A DNA stretch of 64,000 nucleotides from Chryseobacterium ureilyticum (GCF_900156735.1 NZ_FTOL01000009.1:112545-176544); one strand, 5' to 3'. Shown: positions 42,186-52,220, counted from the stretch's first letter. Notes: generated by a model from the letters alone, not told the origin. Numbers and translations: made by a program.

Positions 42186-42217
42186 AAAGAACTTATGAGA
42201 GATTTCATAAGTTCTTT
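42186..42217 (-). terminator. Terminator after the Lrp/AsnC gene
   Basis: A perfect 13-bp stem (42186-42198 with 42205-42217) with a 6-base loop. It has A/T tracts on both sides. Confidence 0.85.
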
Positions 42218-42242
42218 TATAGTTATTCGTTTAAAATTTGAA

Positions 42243-42713
42243 TTAAATAGAGATAGCGTTGATCAGTCTATTTTTGTCACTTAAGTACTCTTCCATAGAA
42301 ATCATACTTTCAGTTCTCATTACATCCTGAATGTCATCGATCTGATAAATAATTCTTTTTGCGTCATCAGTGTTTTTCGCTCTTACTTTACAGAAAATAT
42401 TATATTTTCCGGAAATAACACTAGCTTCGATTACGTTAGGAATAGTTGACAATTCTTTCAATACTTCCTGAGTACGGTTTGATTTTGTCAAAAGGATTCC
42501 GATGAAAGCTGTAAAGTGATAGTCCAGCTTACCATAATCGATGTTAAGAGATGATCCCAAAATAATACCTGCATCTTCCATCTTTTTCACTCTTACGTGA
42601 ATTGTTCCAGCAGAAACATCCATCTGCTTAGCAATTTCAGTAAAAGGCATTCTTGTGTTTTCTACTAAGAAATCAAGAATCTTCTTGTCTATTTCGTCCA
42701 GTTGATAGTTCAT
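42243..42713 (-). CDS. Lrp/AsnC family transcriptional regulator
   Basis: A 156-residue regulator. Residues about 5-55 are the winged HTH ('LDEIDKKILDFLVENTRMPFTEIAKQMDVSAGTIHVRVKKMEDAG'), followed by the RAM/AsnC ligand domain with 'FTAFIGILLTK' and 'VISGKYNIFCKVRAKNTDDAKRIIY'. Such proteins form octamers and respond to amino acids. It lies next to, but divergent in role from, tamB. The regulon is unknown. Confidence 0.95.
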   Translation of the reverse strand: MNYQLDEIDKKILDFLVENTRMPFTEIAKQMDVSAGTIHVRVKKMEDAGIILGSSLNIDYGKLDYHFTAFIGILLTKSNRTQEVLKELSTIPNVIEASVISGKYNIFCKVRAKNTDDAKRIIYQIDDIQDVMRTESMISMEEYLSDKNRLINAISI

Positions 42714-42847
42714 ATTAGTTAAATTACAATTTCTTTAAAAAATCTATGTATTTTTTGCAAATTTACAAAAAATAATTTAACTAAAAAAAATATATCAAAT
42801 ATTAACAATAATTAACACGGATGATAAAAATCATTAAAATATTCAAA

Positions 42848-45800
42848 TTATTTACTGTTTGATTTTATAGAATCTGTTTTTATTTCGGTCTTGGCATCTA
42901 CAGGTTTTTTGTCTTTTTTCTTCTTTTTAAACAAAGAATTGAAGCTTTTGCTCCACATCACCCCTACTCCATAGGCTTGATTTGCAGAACCGTTAGTACT
43001 TGCCATTCCCATCCCAATATTGGTAGGTTTAGAGTAACCACGAACCAATAAAGTACCGTCATTCTTTTTGGATAGATCATATTCAATAGATCCTTCACCA
43101 GACAGATAATTGTTTTGTGCACCGCTATTATTCGCGTCAGTTTTAGACAAGGGAATCCCTAATCCTGTTTTAATATTTACTCTAGGTGAAACGGCTACAC
43201 TGAACCCGGCATTCGCTCTGTCTCCAATGTTAGCATTCTGATCACCTTTTACATAATTAAGGTCAATCTGGAATTCATTACTCATTGTATTCAATACAGA
43301 ACCTAACTGTTTCAGAAGCATATTATATCCGGAAGATTCCGCTACGTTTCCTACATTCACATCCACTCCACCGCTATTCGATACATTGAATGTACTTAAT
43401 AAAAGAACGGAACCAAACTGAAGTACTTTCTCTCCTTCCTGGCTCATTTTTGCAGCTAAGGTTTCCCTTACCTGGCTGGATACATCTAAAGCTGTTACAT
43501 TAAGTTCTACTTTAGGATCTGTAAGAGATTGGGTAATATTAGCCTGTAATAAAATACTGATAGGCTGTAGTTTTCCCATACTCAGGTATTCACCGGCATT
43601 AGAAACCATTCTTACATAGTTTGCTGTAATATCCAGAGCTGGCTTCATCGCGTCACCATCCCATCTTATACTACTGTTTCTTTCAATCTGGAATGTTTTA
43701 TTAAGAATTGCCTTGGAAACGAATGTTCCGTTATCTACTTTATATGTTCCGCTCATGGCAATATTTCCCTGTCTGTTCATCTGGAACTTCAGCGGATCTG
43801 CGACCCCCTGCACCGTAATATTTCCAACATCATCTCCTACAAGTACATTTACAGTTGTTCCTTTATCTACAGCCAAATTGAAATCAATATTCATATTGGC
43901 ACCGGTCTTTTTCTTTTCATCTAAAGTAACCAAACCGTCTTTTCCTTCTTTCAGGAACCTCAGCATCTTGAATTCTTCAACATTTGAGGTCGAACTCGAA
44001 TTAAAGGTGAAAGTACTTCCGTTAAGTGCCTTCATATTTGGTGTGGTTATACTTAATCCTGAAACCGGACCATCCACATACAGATCTCCCTGTCCGTAAA
44101 CTCTTCCCCAGAAAAGATCAAAATCTTTTTGAGAGGTATTAAGCATTAATAGATTATCAGCTCTCATTACGAGCGACACCCCCATGGAAGAAAGGGTTTC
44201 AAACTGAATCGCCCCGGAAATATTCCCTTTTGAATTGGATCTTCCATCATGTACTTCAATATTATTCAGGATCGCAAGTCCTCTTGTCAGCTGAATTACC
44301 GTATCATCAAATGAATAATCTACTCCCGTAAATAAAAGTTTTAATCCAAAATCTTTTAAAGCAATATCTCCACTATAATCAAGGTCGTTAATCTTCCCGT
44401 TAATCTTAAGATCACCCGTTGCTTTTCCTCTCATATTTCCAAAGATCGTCTGAACAAACTGCTGTGTGAAAGATAAATCAAAATCACGCATTTCTGCTGT
44501 AAGATCAATTACAGGTGAAGATGTATTGTTATTTACTGTTCCGGTAAGGTTCAGGCTGTTATTTCCTAAAACGCCGGCAGAATGTACTTTTACATCAATA
44601 TCATATACATTAAGAGAGAAGCCGTTGGTTGCTGAAATGGAAATATCTCCCATATCATTACCATTCATTTTGATATCATCCACAGTAAGATCTACAAGTG
44701 GCTGTAAAGTGCTTTTATCCATTTTGATCTTTACACTTCCGTTGGCAAGCCCCTGGATATTCATACCATTTCCTCCGGACTGCATTTCCAATAGTTTTTC
44801 TATAGCAAAGTCATTGATATCAGCATCTACATAAAAGTCTTTTGCAGATTTAAATTGAGCTTCCTTAATAAACAAAGCACTTTTATCTGAATAAACCCTT
44901 AGATTCCGAATATCAAAATCTCCGGTATTTTTTCTGTAAGTAATGGAATGATTCAATTCCGGACTGGTATCTATTGCCCATGTTACTTCATTGAATTTAA
45001 CCTCAGTAGGTTCAAACCTAAAAACATAATCACCTGCAGCATCTGTAGACTGATCAACATTGATCGCATATTCTTTAAGTTTTTCATTGATCTCGTCATC
45101 CGGGCTTCCGTGTTTAAATACAGTTGCAAGATGAAGGGTATTTCCGTTTTCGTTATTCCCTTTAAGTTCGAAATCTTTGATAATATTTTTATTGTATTCT
45201 AATCTGTTGATTCGTGCATATATCTGCTGATCAAGATTAGCCGTATTTATCCTTACCTTCACACTGTCTACCATAGCACTATCACGGCTAAGGTTTTTCC
45301 TTTCATTCACCTTATAATCAGGATTGGAATCTGCTAAAGCCTTATCAGCATCAGTAATTTCTTCCTCTTTGGTCATAAGATATTTCAATGCTGCAGCATC
45401 AAGGTTCAGAATCAGATTATTGGAATTACCATCATATTCTCCGTCTACCAAAGCACCATTAGGAAGCTTAAGATCGGGTAAAAAATAATTAACCAATCCT
45501 TGCTGAACATCAAATTTCATGGCAAAATTCTGCCCTCTGTATAATTTTCTAGGTGGTGGTCCTACAAGAATTTTTCCAATTCCGTTTTCTACCATTCCCG
45601 CAAGGTCGGCAAGACTATATCTTCCGGATATTTTTCCTGTTGCAGCTCCCGGTGCATCTACATCAATGACACGACCTCCGCCATCTACAAATGTTTTTAA
45701 TTTAGCATTCGGAATATTATATTTTTGAGTCGCGGTAGCAAAGTTCAGATTATTAGCATTCACATCCAATGTAAGATCATTAATGGATGACATAGACATT

Positions 45801-47656
45801 TTCCCTTCTACCTGTCCGCTCACGATCTGACTTCCTGGTTTATTGGTGAAGTAATTCATGTTCAGATATCTTACATCTGCGTTTACATCCATTGCTATTT
45901 TGGAGGTACTGAAATCAATCAGCCCTTTAATAGTAGCTTTTGCCTGTTCATCGTCTACTGTTATAAGTCCGTTATATTTTTTATGATCAAGCAATCCGTC
46001 CAGATAAAGATTATTAATCTCCTTATCCATAATTTCAATGCTGGCGATCTGGGATTTTGTAGTAAGACGCATGGTATTTACATCAAAGCTCTGTCCGTTA
46101 AGATCAAATTTCCCTGAGATCAGCCCTACTGCTTTATTTTTGGTAATTACAGAAGTATTTAGATCTTTCACTTCAAGATAACCTGAATATTTTGGCATTG
46201 CCGTACTGTAACCTGTCAGAGAAAGCTTTGAAATTTTTGCCTGTCCTATTCCTGTGATCAGATTTCCGTTATCCACATACACCTGATTAGGATTTACTTT
46301 TGCTGTTCCATTATATTTCAGCTTTCCAAAATCATCCGCAAAATTTTTCATTTTTTTGGAAATAAAGGAAGGCATCATCGCCTTTAAATCTTTATAGGTA
46401 AAATCTGCAGAGAGATCCTTCGTTTCTATGGAGAAATTTCCTTTCAGCAGGTTATCAACCTTCATCGTTTTGGTAGCAATATTTACATCAGGATTTCGGA
46501 TGAGAAAGTTTTCCAAATGAAACTTATTCAATGGTCCTGTCATTACTCCTGAAAGGTTAAATGGCTTAATATTGTCCCAGTTAGTTACAAAATAGCTGAT
46601 ATCATAACCGCTTACCTGGCTTCCCTGTTCAATATTCATATCCCAGCGGACTTTATCCGCAAAATCTGCCCATGAACCATCGTGAAGATTAAATTTAATA
46701 TCTCCCTGAAGTAAAGTATGATCTGTATTTAAAGTAAGGTCTTTTAATGATAAAAACTGCTTGGTTAAAGACAGTTCCGTTGAAAACGTGTCTACAATAT
46801 GAGATTTCCCCCATCTTGTCGTCACAAAAGACATATTGTTAATTAAAGCAGAAATATTCGGTCCGTTGACCTTAACATTGGGTGCTTTTAAATTAAATTT
46901 TGTTGCGGTAAGCCACTTCCCCTGCTCGCCTGGAGAATTTTCGTTGACAATGGAAACTTTAGAATCAAGAATCTGAACTCTTGAATTCAATTGAAAAGGT
47001 GGTTTTTTAGGATCTCTTTTTTTACCGTCATCAAAAAGTTCAGTAAATCGTACAAAGTTGGAAATACTATCACCTTTATAAGTAATGACTTTTACATCAG
47101 CATTAACAAGGGTAAGGGAATTGAAGCTTAAAGAATTACTTTTTCCTGAAATAGCATTCACTGCAAGGGAAATCCAGTCTGAGTCTGCACGGAACTCACG
47201 TGCCTGAATAAAGTCTAATCCTTTGTAATCTTTTACTTTTAATCCTTTTATCGTTACATCTCCGAAATAGTTTACATCTACACTCTCTGTAGAAAATCCG
47301 GACTTAAAATCATTATTTACAAGTTTTAAAGCCTGATCTGCTGCCCATTGTTTCGTAACCGGAAGATTGACCGTTATAAGAATTCCTGCTACAAGAAAAA
47401 GACCTAGCCAAAATAGAATAAGAAGAAGCTTTGCCCACCAGCTATAGCTGGTAACATCTTTAATTGCCTGTTTTCCGAATTCTTCTGCTGTTTCTACAGG
47501 ATGATTAATAGCGTCCGAAGCCAGTTCGGATGCTTCTTTCACTGTTTCCCGTACCTTTCCCTCTACATTCTCCACAGTTTTCTGTACCTGATCCCCTAGG
47601 TTTTCAGCTACTGATTTTTTATTCTCATTCTCGTTATTATTCTCTAACTTTGCCAT
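42848..47656 (-). CDS. tamB: TamB-family translocation and assembly module protein
   Basis: A huge 1602-residue protein with a cytoplasmic-side amphipathic N terminus (about 20-70, repeating KTVENVEGKVRETVKE-like heptads), one membrane span (about 75-96) and a long repetitive beta-helix-like body ('ganvdv..g' repeats) ending in the DUF490/TamB domain and an 'FRSLFKKKKKDKK' basic tail. In proteobacteria TamB forms a periplasmic bridge for outer-membrane proteins and phospholipids. I chose the ATG at 47656; the frame runs 31 codons further but conservation starts with MAKLENN. Start codons of tamB and tsaD are 4 bases apart and divergent. Confidence 0.92.
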   Translation of the reverse strand: MAKLENNNENENKKSVAENLGDQVQKTVENVEGKVRETVKEASELASDAINHPVETAEEFGKQAIKDVTSYSWWAKLLLILFWLGLFLVAGILITVNLPVTKQWAADQALKLVNNDFKSGFSTESVDVNYFGDVTIKGLKVKDYKGLDFIQAREFRADSDWISLAVNAISGKSNSLSFNSLTLVNADVKVITYKGDSISNFVRFTELFDDGKKRDPKKPPFQLNSRVQILDSKVSIVNENSPGEQGKWLTATKFNLKAPNVKVNGPNISALINNMSFVTTRWGKSHIVDTFSTELSLTKQFLSLKDLTLNTDHTLLQGDIKFNLHDGSWADFADKVRWDMNIEQGSQVSGYDISYFVTNWDNIKPFNLSGVMTGPLNKFHLENFLIRNPDVNIATKTMKVDNLLKGNFSIETKDLSADFTYKDLKAMMPSFISKKMKNFADDFGKLKYNGTAKVNPNQVYVDNGNLITGIGQAKISKLSLTGYSTAMPKYSGYLEVKDLNTSVITKNKAVGLISGKFDLNGQSFDVNTMRLTTKSQIASIEIMDKEINNLYLDGLLDHKKYNGLITVDDEQAKATIKGLIDFSTSKIAMDVNADVRYLNMNYFTNKPGSQIVSGQVEGKMSMSSINDLTLDVNANNLNFATATQKYNIPNAKLKTFVDGGGRVIDVDAPGAATGKISGRYSLADLAGMVENGIGKILVGPPPRKLYRGQNFAMKFDVQQGLVNYFLPDLKLPNGALVDGEYDGNSNNLILNLDAAALKYLMTKEEEITDADKALADSNPDYKVNERKNLSRDSAMVDSVKVRINTANLDQQIYARINRLEYNKNIIKDFELKGNNENGNTLHLATVFKHGSPDDEINEKLKEYAINVDQSTDAAGDYVFRFEPTEVKFNEVTWAIDTSPELNHSITYRKNTGDFDIRNLRVYSDKSALFIKEAQFKSAKDFYVDADINDFAIEKLLEMQSGGNGMNIQGLANGSVKIKMDKSTLQPLVDLTVDDIKMNGNDMGDISISATNGFSLNVYDIDVKVHSAGVLGNNSLNLTGTVNNNTSSPVIDLTAEMRDFDLSFTQQFVQTIFGNMRGKATGDLKINGKINDLDYSGDIALKDFGLKLLFTGVDYSFDDTVIQLTRGLAILNNIEVHDGRSNSKGNISGAIQFETLSSMGVSLVMRADNLLMLNTSQKDFDLFWGRVYGQGDLYVDGPVSGLSITTPNMKALNGSTFTFNSSSTSNVEEFKMLRFLKEGKDGLVTLDEKKKTGANMNIDFNLAVDKGTTVNVLVGDDVGNITVQGVADPLKFQMNRQGNIAMSGTYKVDNGTFVSKAILNKTFQIERNSSIRWDGDAMKPALDITANYVRMVSNAGEYLSMGKLQPISILLQANITQSLTDPKVELNVTALDVSSQVRETLAAKMSQEGEKVLQFGSVLLLSTFNVSNSGGVDVNVGNVAESSGYNMLLKQLGSVLNTMSNEFQIDLNYVKGDQNANIGDRANAGFSVAVSPRVNIKTGLGIPLSKTDANNSGAQNNYLSGEGSIEYDLSKKNDGTLLVRGYSKPTNIGMGMASTNGSANQAYGVGVMWSKSFNSLFKKKKKDKKPVDAKTEIKTDSIKSNSK

Positions 47657-47660
47657 TATT

Positions 47661-48677
47661 ATGAGCGACTCTATAATTTTAGGTATTGAATCGTCTTGCG
47701 ACGACACCTCAGCAGCTATCATCAAGGGGAATTCTATTCTTTCAAACATTGCTGCGAATCAGGCTATCCATAAAGAATATGGAGGTGTGGTTCCTGAATT
47801 GGCTTCGCGAGCCCATCAACAAAATATAATTCCCGTTGTTGAAAAATCTTTTACCAAAGCAAATATACAACAAAATGCAATTTCCGCTATAGGATTTACA
47901 CGTGGACCCGGACTTCTGGGATCTCTTCTTGTAGGAACATCATTTGCTAAGTCTTTGGCTATGAGCCTTAATGTTCCATTAATTGAAGTAAATCACCTTC
48001 AAGCGCACATTCTTGCCCATTTCATCGAGGATGCAAATCCTGTGCCGCCTACTTTTCCGTTCCTTTGCCTTACTGTAAGTGGAGGACATACGATGATCGT
48101 CCTTGTTAAAGACTATTTCGACATGGAAATTATCGGGAAAACTATTGATGATGCAGCAGGTGAAGCTTTTGATAAAATCGGAAAGATTTTTGACCTTGAT
48201 TATCCTGCGGGACCTATTATCGACAGGCTTGCTAAAGAAGGAAATCCTGATGCTTTTAAATTTAATAAACCTAAGTTAGAAAATTACGATTATTCTTTCA
48301 GTGGTATTAAAACATCTGTTTTATATTTCATCCAGAAAGAGGTAAGAAAAAATCCTGATTTTATTAAAGAAAACCTTAATGATCTTTGTGCTTCTGTACA
48401 AAAAACGATCATTGAAATCCTGATGAATAAGCTTGAAAAAGCTGCAAAAGAACTTAATGTAAAAGAAGTTGCTATTGCCGGAGGAGTTTCTGCCAATTCT
48501 GCACTGAGAAAAGCAATGGAAGATAATAAGGAAAAATTAGGATGGAATATTTACATTCCAAAATTTGAATATACAACGGATAATGCTGCGATGATTGCTA
48601 TGGTAGCACAACTGAAGTTTGAAAGAGGTGAATTTACCGATCTGAGAACGACAGCAACAGCAAAATACGACTTATGA
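47661..48677 (+). CDS. tsaD: tRNA t6A37 threonylcarbamoyltransferase TsaD
   Basis: A 338-residue essential enzyme that transfers threonylcarbamoyl to A37 of ANN-decoding tRNAs. It has 'GIESSCDDTSAAI', the metal/ligand HxxxH motif 'NHLQAHILAHF', 'FLCLTVSGGHTMIVLV' and a C-terminal 'VAIAGGVSANSALR' with 'YTTDNAAMIA', all standard. The next two genes overlap by ATGA, so a three-gene operon is likely. It starts back to back with tamB, with almost no space for a promoter outside coding sequence. Confidence 0.97.
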   Translation: MSDSIILGIESSCDDTSAAIIKGNSILSNIAANQAIHKEYGGVVPELASRAHQQNIIPVVEKSFTKANIQQNAISAIGFTRGPGLLGSLLVGTSFAKSLAMSLNVPLIEVNHLQAHILAHFIEDANPVPPTFPFLCLTVSGGHTMIVLVKDYFDMEIIGKTIDDAAGEAFDKIGKIFDLDYPAGPIIDRLAKEGNPDAFKFNKPKLENYDYSFSGIKTSVLYFIQKEVRKNPDFIKENLNDLCASVQKTIIEILMNKLEKAAKELNVKEVAIAGGVSANSALRKAMEDNKEKLGWNIYIPKFEYTTDNAAMIAMVAQLKFERGEFTDLRTTATAKYDL

Positions 48678-49069
48678 AAATACTCTTAGAAGAAAAAATA
48701 CTGGGAACTCACTCTAAAAAGAACTCCAAATATTACTGGGTTCTGGAAACAGTGACTGGTAAAAATGAAGATTCAGACAATCCTATGGATTATTTTCCAG
48801 CAAGTTCTGAAACAGGATACATCCAGGATATAAAAGAAGAAATTCTTGAAAAAATAAACACAGAACATCTTTTTAGCTTTCCTTATACTCCTAAAGAAGG
48901 TGATTATCTATCCATAAAGAATAACTTGAGAAAACAGGAATATTTAAACCTGATTTTCCTGAATGATAAATGGATAGAAGAAATATACATGTGCAGCTAC
49001 CGTGAATGTGATACGGATGTTTATACAACAATCAAAACAGGAGTTGCATTTTTAACGCAGGATATATGA
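48674..49069 (+). CDS. Hypothetical protein between tsaD and rsmE
   Basis: A 131-residue soluble, mixed-charge protein overlapping both neighbours by 4 bases (ATGA at each end), so it is translationally coupled. Features seen: 'SKYYWVLETVTGKN' and 'YIQDIKEEILEKI', and near the end 'MCSYRECDTDVYTTIKTGVAFLTQD' with two cysteines. I do not recognise the family. The context suggests a role near tRNA or rRNA modification, but this is only association. Confidence 0.78.
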   Translation: MKILLEEKILGTHSKKNSKYYWVLETVTGKNEDSDNPMDYFPASSETGYIQDIKEEILEKINTEHLFSFPYTPKEGDYLSIKNNLRKQEYLNLIFLNDKWIEEIYMCSYRECDTDVYTTIKTGVAFLTQDI

Positions 49070-49761
49070 AATTATTTTACGGAGAGATAGCAGATGATAA
49101 AGTCATCATCAATGACGAGGAACAGCAGCACATCGTAAAAGTTCTTCGTATGAAGGATGGTGAAGAAATTCATGTAACGGATGGAAATGGAGCTCTGGCT
49201 TCAGGGAAACTGGTTATAGAAGGGAAAAAAGCTGGTATTGAGGTTTCAGAAATTAAAAACAATCTTCCGGGGTTCAATCCTAAGCTTCATATCGCTATTG
49301 CTCCTACAAAGAATATTGACCGTATAGAGTTTTTCGTGGAGAAAGCTGTGGAAATGGGTATTTCTGAGATCAGTATTATCGTTACAGAAAAAACCGAGCG
49401 AAAGAATATCAATATTGATAAGATCAGAAAACAGGCTGTTGCAGCCTCCAAACAGAGCTTAAGATTTCTCTTCCCTGTCATCAATGATTCTGTAAAGCTC
49501 CCTGACTTTTTGAAAACCATCAATTCTGAGCATACTTTTGTAGCTCATTGCCACGAAAATCTGGAAAGAATGGAGCTTAAAAATATTCCACAAATGGAAG
49601 AGATTACTTTTTTAATTGGTCCTGAAGGAGACTTTTCTGAAAAGGAAATTGCATTTCTGGCTGAGCATAAAATAAAAGCGGTTTCATTAGGAAATCAAAG
49701 ATTAAGAACAGAAACGGCAGGTGTATTTGTAGCTGCTTGGAATTACTACAATATGATATAG
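49066..49761 (+). CDS. rsmE: 16S rRNA m3U1498 methyltransferase RsmE
   Basis: A 231-residue SPOUT methyltransferase that makes 3-methyluridine at the decoding site. It has the N-terminal PUA-like domain ('EQQHIVKVLRMKDGEEIHVTDGNGALASG') and the knotted SAM domain with 'IAPTKNIDRIEFFVEKAVEMGISEI', 'FLIGPEGDFSEKEI' and 'VSLGNQRLRTETAGVFVAAW'. It is the last gene of the tsaD operon and ends at the shared terminator at 49802. Confidence 0.96.
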   Translation: MKLFYGEIADDKVIINDEEQQHIVKVLRMKDGEEIHVTDGNGALASGKLVIEGKKAGIEVSEIKNNLPGFNPKLHIAIAPTKNIDRIEFFVEKAVEMGISEISIIVTEKTERKNINIDKIRKQAVAASKQSLRFLFPVINDSVKLPDFLKTINSEHTFVAHCHENLERMELKNIPQMEEITFLIGPEGDFSEKEIAFLAEHKIKAVSLGNQRLRTETAGVFVAAWNYYNMI

Positions 49762-49801
49762 TACAATAAATAGTTTTATTATCTATTTACAACAAAAATA
49801 A

Positions 49802-49825
49802 AGGAGGTTAGTTTACTAGCCTCCT
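49802..49825. terminator. Bidirectional terminator between rsmE and the SpoU gene
   Basis: AGGAGGTTAG (49802-49811) pairs with CTAGCCTCCT (49816-49825), one G-T pair, loop TTTA, with A and T tracts on the two sides. Confidence 0.85.
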
Positions 49826-49842
49826 ATTTTATTTTGAATTCA

Positions 49843-50517
49843 TTATTTCCAGCCAATATTATTTTCTCTGAGATATTTATCAAAAATCTGCTGTCCGCTT
49901 CTGATTGAATTTACCGTCCAAAGGATTTTCATTCTTAAAAGCTTCTCCTCATTCAATTTATAATCGATTTCGGATTTCATCAGCTTTTGTTTTAATTCAT
50001 ACATACAAATGGATGCTGCTACAGAAACATTAAAACTTCTTGTAAAACCATACATAGGAATTGCTAGCGTTTCATCTGCAAAATCCAGAATTTCTTTGGA
50101 AACCCCTTCCATTTCAGTCCCAAAAACCAAAGCGATAGGTTCTGTCACTTCATATTCAGGAAGCATTTTAGCGTTTTTTTCCAACGAAACGGCTACAATT
50201 TTATATCCTCTGTCTTTTATATTCTGAAAAGATTCCATGTTTCTGGGAAGTTTTTCAACCTCTACCCAGGTATCAGCCCCTTTGGTAACACGAAGATTAG
50301 GTTCAAAGCTATATTCTTCTTGCAATGCCACTACTTTATGAAAACCGCACGCTTCTACAGAACGTACAATTGCCGCTGCGTTTCTAAACTGATAGACATC
50401 TTCTACAACCGGAAGTACAAAATCAGAACTTTCCTGAGAAAAATGTTCAATTTTTGTAAGTCTTTCTTCTGTTAAAAACTGTTTTAAATATTCATAAGTT
50501 TGTGCTAAGTCTTTCAT
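49843..50517 (-). CDS. TrmH-like (SpoU) RNA 2'-O-methyltransferase
   Basis: A 224-residue SPOUT enzyme with an N-terminal alpha-helical part and the family motifs 'DVYQFRNAAAIVRSVEACGFHKVV', 'PIALVFGTEMEGVSKEILDFAD' and 'IPMYGFTRSFNVSVAASICMYEL'. The sequence is near TrmH, which methylates G18 of tRNA, but assigning the exact target would need comparison. The ATG at 50517 was chosen; one lies 2 codons upstream. Convergent with rsmE, with a shared terminator. Confidence 0.93.
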   Translation of the reverse strand: MKDLAQTYEYLKQFLTEERLTKIEHFSQESSDFVLPVVEDVYQFRNAAAIVRSVEACGFHKVVALQEEYSFEPNLRVTKGADTWVEVEKLPRNMESFQNIKDRGYKIVAVSLEKNAKMLPEYEVTEPIALVFGTEMEGVSKEILDFADETLAIPMYGFTRSFNVSVAASICMYELKQKLMKSEIDYKLNEEKLLRMKILWTVNSIRSGQQIFDKYLRENNIGWK

Positions 50518-50683
50518 CTGCATTCAGTTATTTTTTCAATAGCTAAGGTAAACGCCTACTATTTTCAGTGTATTCTGATAAAATTTCAGCATAAGCGTTT
50601 CATTCATTTTCAAATCTTTGCAAATTAACGTAATTTTGGGCTATGAAGCCTAATCGGGCATAAATTCTTAATACAATTAGTAC

Positions 50684-51712
50684 ATGAAGCGAAAAGTCCT
50701 ACTCATCTATACCGGAGGAACCATTGGTATGGAAAAAGATTATGAAACCGGAAGTCTACGTGCCTTTGATTTTGGAAATATCTTTGAAAAGATGCCTGAA
50801 ATGAAGCTTATGGAATGTGAAGTTTTCGTACATCCCTTTGCCAAACCATTAGACTCATCGGATATGGGACCTACGGAATGGAGAGTGATTGCTAATTATA
50901 TCTTTGAAAATTATAACGATTATGATGGCTTCTTAATCCTTCACGGTACAGATACCATGTCTTACACTGCTTCAGCATTGAGTTTTATGTTGAAAGGATT
51001 GAAAAAACCTGTGATCATGACGGGTTCTCAGCTTCCGATTGGAGACTTGAGAACGGATGCTAAGGAAAACCTTCTTACGAGTCTGTATTACGCAAGTTTG
51101 TATGAAAATGACGAAGCTGTTATTCAGGAAGTTGCTATATATTTTGAATATAAACTGCTAAGAGGAAACAGAACATTGAAGTATTCGGCGGAATATTTTG
51201 ATGCATATGCCAGTCCAAACTACCCTATTTTAGGACAATCTGGGGTTCATTTAAATATTATTAAAGACAATCTTTTCCGTTGTGATCCTTCTGTAGAGTT
51301 TCATGTGGATGAACATATTTCTGAAGACATTCTGTTTTGGAGAATTTTTCCAGGGATGCATTTAAGTCATTTCAGAGAAATCCCTAAGATGAAAGTACTT
51401 ATCCTTCAGGTTTTCGGTTCAGGAACTATTTTCAGCAGTGAGAAAACTCAGGAAACGCTTCAGGAAATCAGAAATAACGGAACGGAGATCGTAGTGGTAA
51501 GTCAGTGTATTTCAGGAGGTATTTCATTCGGGAAATATGAGAACAGTAATATCTTCTCAAGAATCGGTGCCATCAGTGGAAGAGATATGACAGCAGAAAC
51601 TGCAATTACAAAAGCCATGCACCTGATTGATAATCCTAATTACTCAGGAAGTTTTGCAGATAACTTTACCCAAAGCCTTTGTGGAGAGATTACCGCTGAA
51701 AAATTGCATTAA
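50684..51712 (+). CDS. ansA: Type I (cytosolic) L-asparaginase
   Basis: A 342-residue enzyme hydrolysing asparagine to aspartate and ammonia. The two catalytic threonine motifs are present: 'IYTGGTIGM' near the start (about 7-15) and 'LHGTDTMSYTASALSFML' (about 90-107). No signal peptide is present, which indicates the low-affinity cytosolic type. It lies 39 bases upstream of the tRNA-Ser box region, with no sign of co-transcription. Confidence 0.95.
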   Translation: MKRKVLLIYTGGTIGMEKDYETGSLRAFDFGNIFEKMPEMKLMECEVFVHPFAKPLDSSDMGPTEWRVIANYIFENYNDYDGFLILHGTDTMSYTASALSFMLKGLKKPVIMTGSQLPIGDLRTDAKENLLTSLYYASLYENDEAVIQEVAIYFEYKLLRGNRTLKYSAEYFDAYASPNYPILGQSGVHLNIIKDNLFRCDPSVEFHVDEHISEDILFWRIFPGMHLSHFREIPKMKVLILQVFGSGTIFSSEKTQETLQEIRNNGTEIVVVSQCISGGISFGKYENSNIFSRIGAISGRDMTAETAITKAMHLIDNPNYSGSFADNFTQSLCGEITAEKLH

Positions 51713-51716
51713 AAAA

Positions 51717-51747
51717 TTTGGTATTTAAAGAAAATATTCTATTTTTG
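51717..51747 (+). promoter_or_regulatory. Promoter of tRNA-Ser
   Basis: TTTG at 51717-51720 and TATTTTTG at 51740-51747 are separated by exactly 19 bases, the textbook Bacteroidota arrangement. The -7 box ends 11 bases before the mature tRNA, giving a leader of only a few bases. Confidence 0.8.
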
Positions 51748-51758
51748 CAGTCTCAAAA

Positions 51759-51845
51759 AGAAAGGTGTCCGAGTGGTTGAAGGAGCTACCCTGGAAAGGT
51801 AGTATACGGGTAACTGTATCGAGGGTTCGAATCCCTTCCTTTCTG
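51759..51845 (+). tRNA. tRNA-Ser (anticodon GGA)
   Basis: An 87-nt class II tRNA. The acceptor arms AGAAAGG and CCTTTCT pair perfectly, with discriminator G73. D arm TCC/GGA, anticodon stem CTACC/GGTAG with loop CTGGAAA (anticodon GGA, reading UCC and UCU), a long variable arm, and T arm GAGGG/CCCTT around TTCGAAT. The CCA end is not encoded. Confidence 0.97.
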
Positions 51846-52220
51846 CAAAGAAAAGTCTTAGGTTTTATACTTAAGACTTTTTTGTTTTTTATATACTTTT
51901 ATAGATCTGGTTATCAACAATCTGTAGATTTTAAGTAAACGAAGAAATGCAATTTGTCGCTGAAGAAACTACTTGGTTTCTGTGTCTGCTTAATAAGAAT
52001 CGACGATGTTAATTTCGTCTTTGCCTCCTAAAATCTATTAAATATAACAGTATCCCCCCCACCTGTATTAAGGTTATTCACGAACTTTTTAAATTAATTT
52101 TGAACTTTATATTCTGCTAAGTATTTATACTCAGCTATATAATTGGTTATTTCTACTCTACATCTTCTGCTTTGTTCTTCGTTACTTTGAAATACAAAAT
52201 AACCACAAAAAACAATTAAT
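51846..52220. other. Intergenic gap after tRNA-Ser
   Basis: About 375 bases. It has a terminator for the tRNA (51851-51881) and a run of seven C near 52059, but no gene larger than about 20 codons. A 21-codon frame near 51947 has no supporting context. Nothing else was recognised. Confidence 0.55.
51851..51881 (+). terminator. tRNA-Ser terminator
   Basis: AAAAGTCTTA (51851-51860) pairs with TAAGACTTTT (51872-51881), followed by more T residues. It lies 6 bases after the tRNA. Confidence 0.85.

Noticed and set aside
43713..44099. A 128-codon open frame antisense to tamB
   Set aside because: It lies wholly inside the strong tamB coding frame and the predicted product is of shadow-frame composition.
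51947..52012. A 21-codon frame after tRNA-Ser, considered as an IS or peptide remnant
   Set aside because: It is too short and matches nothing recognisable; no inverted repeats flank it.
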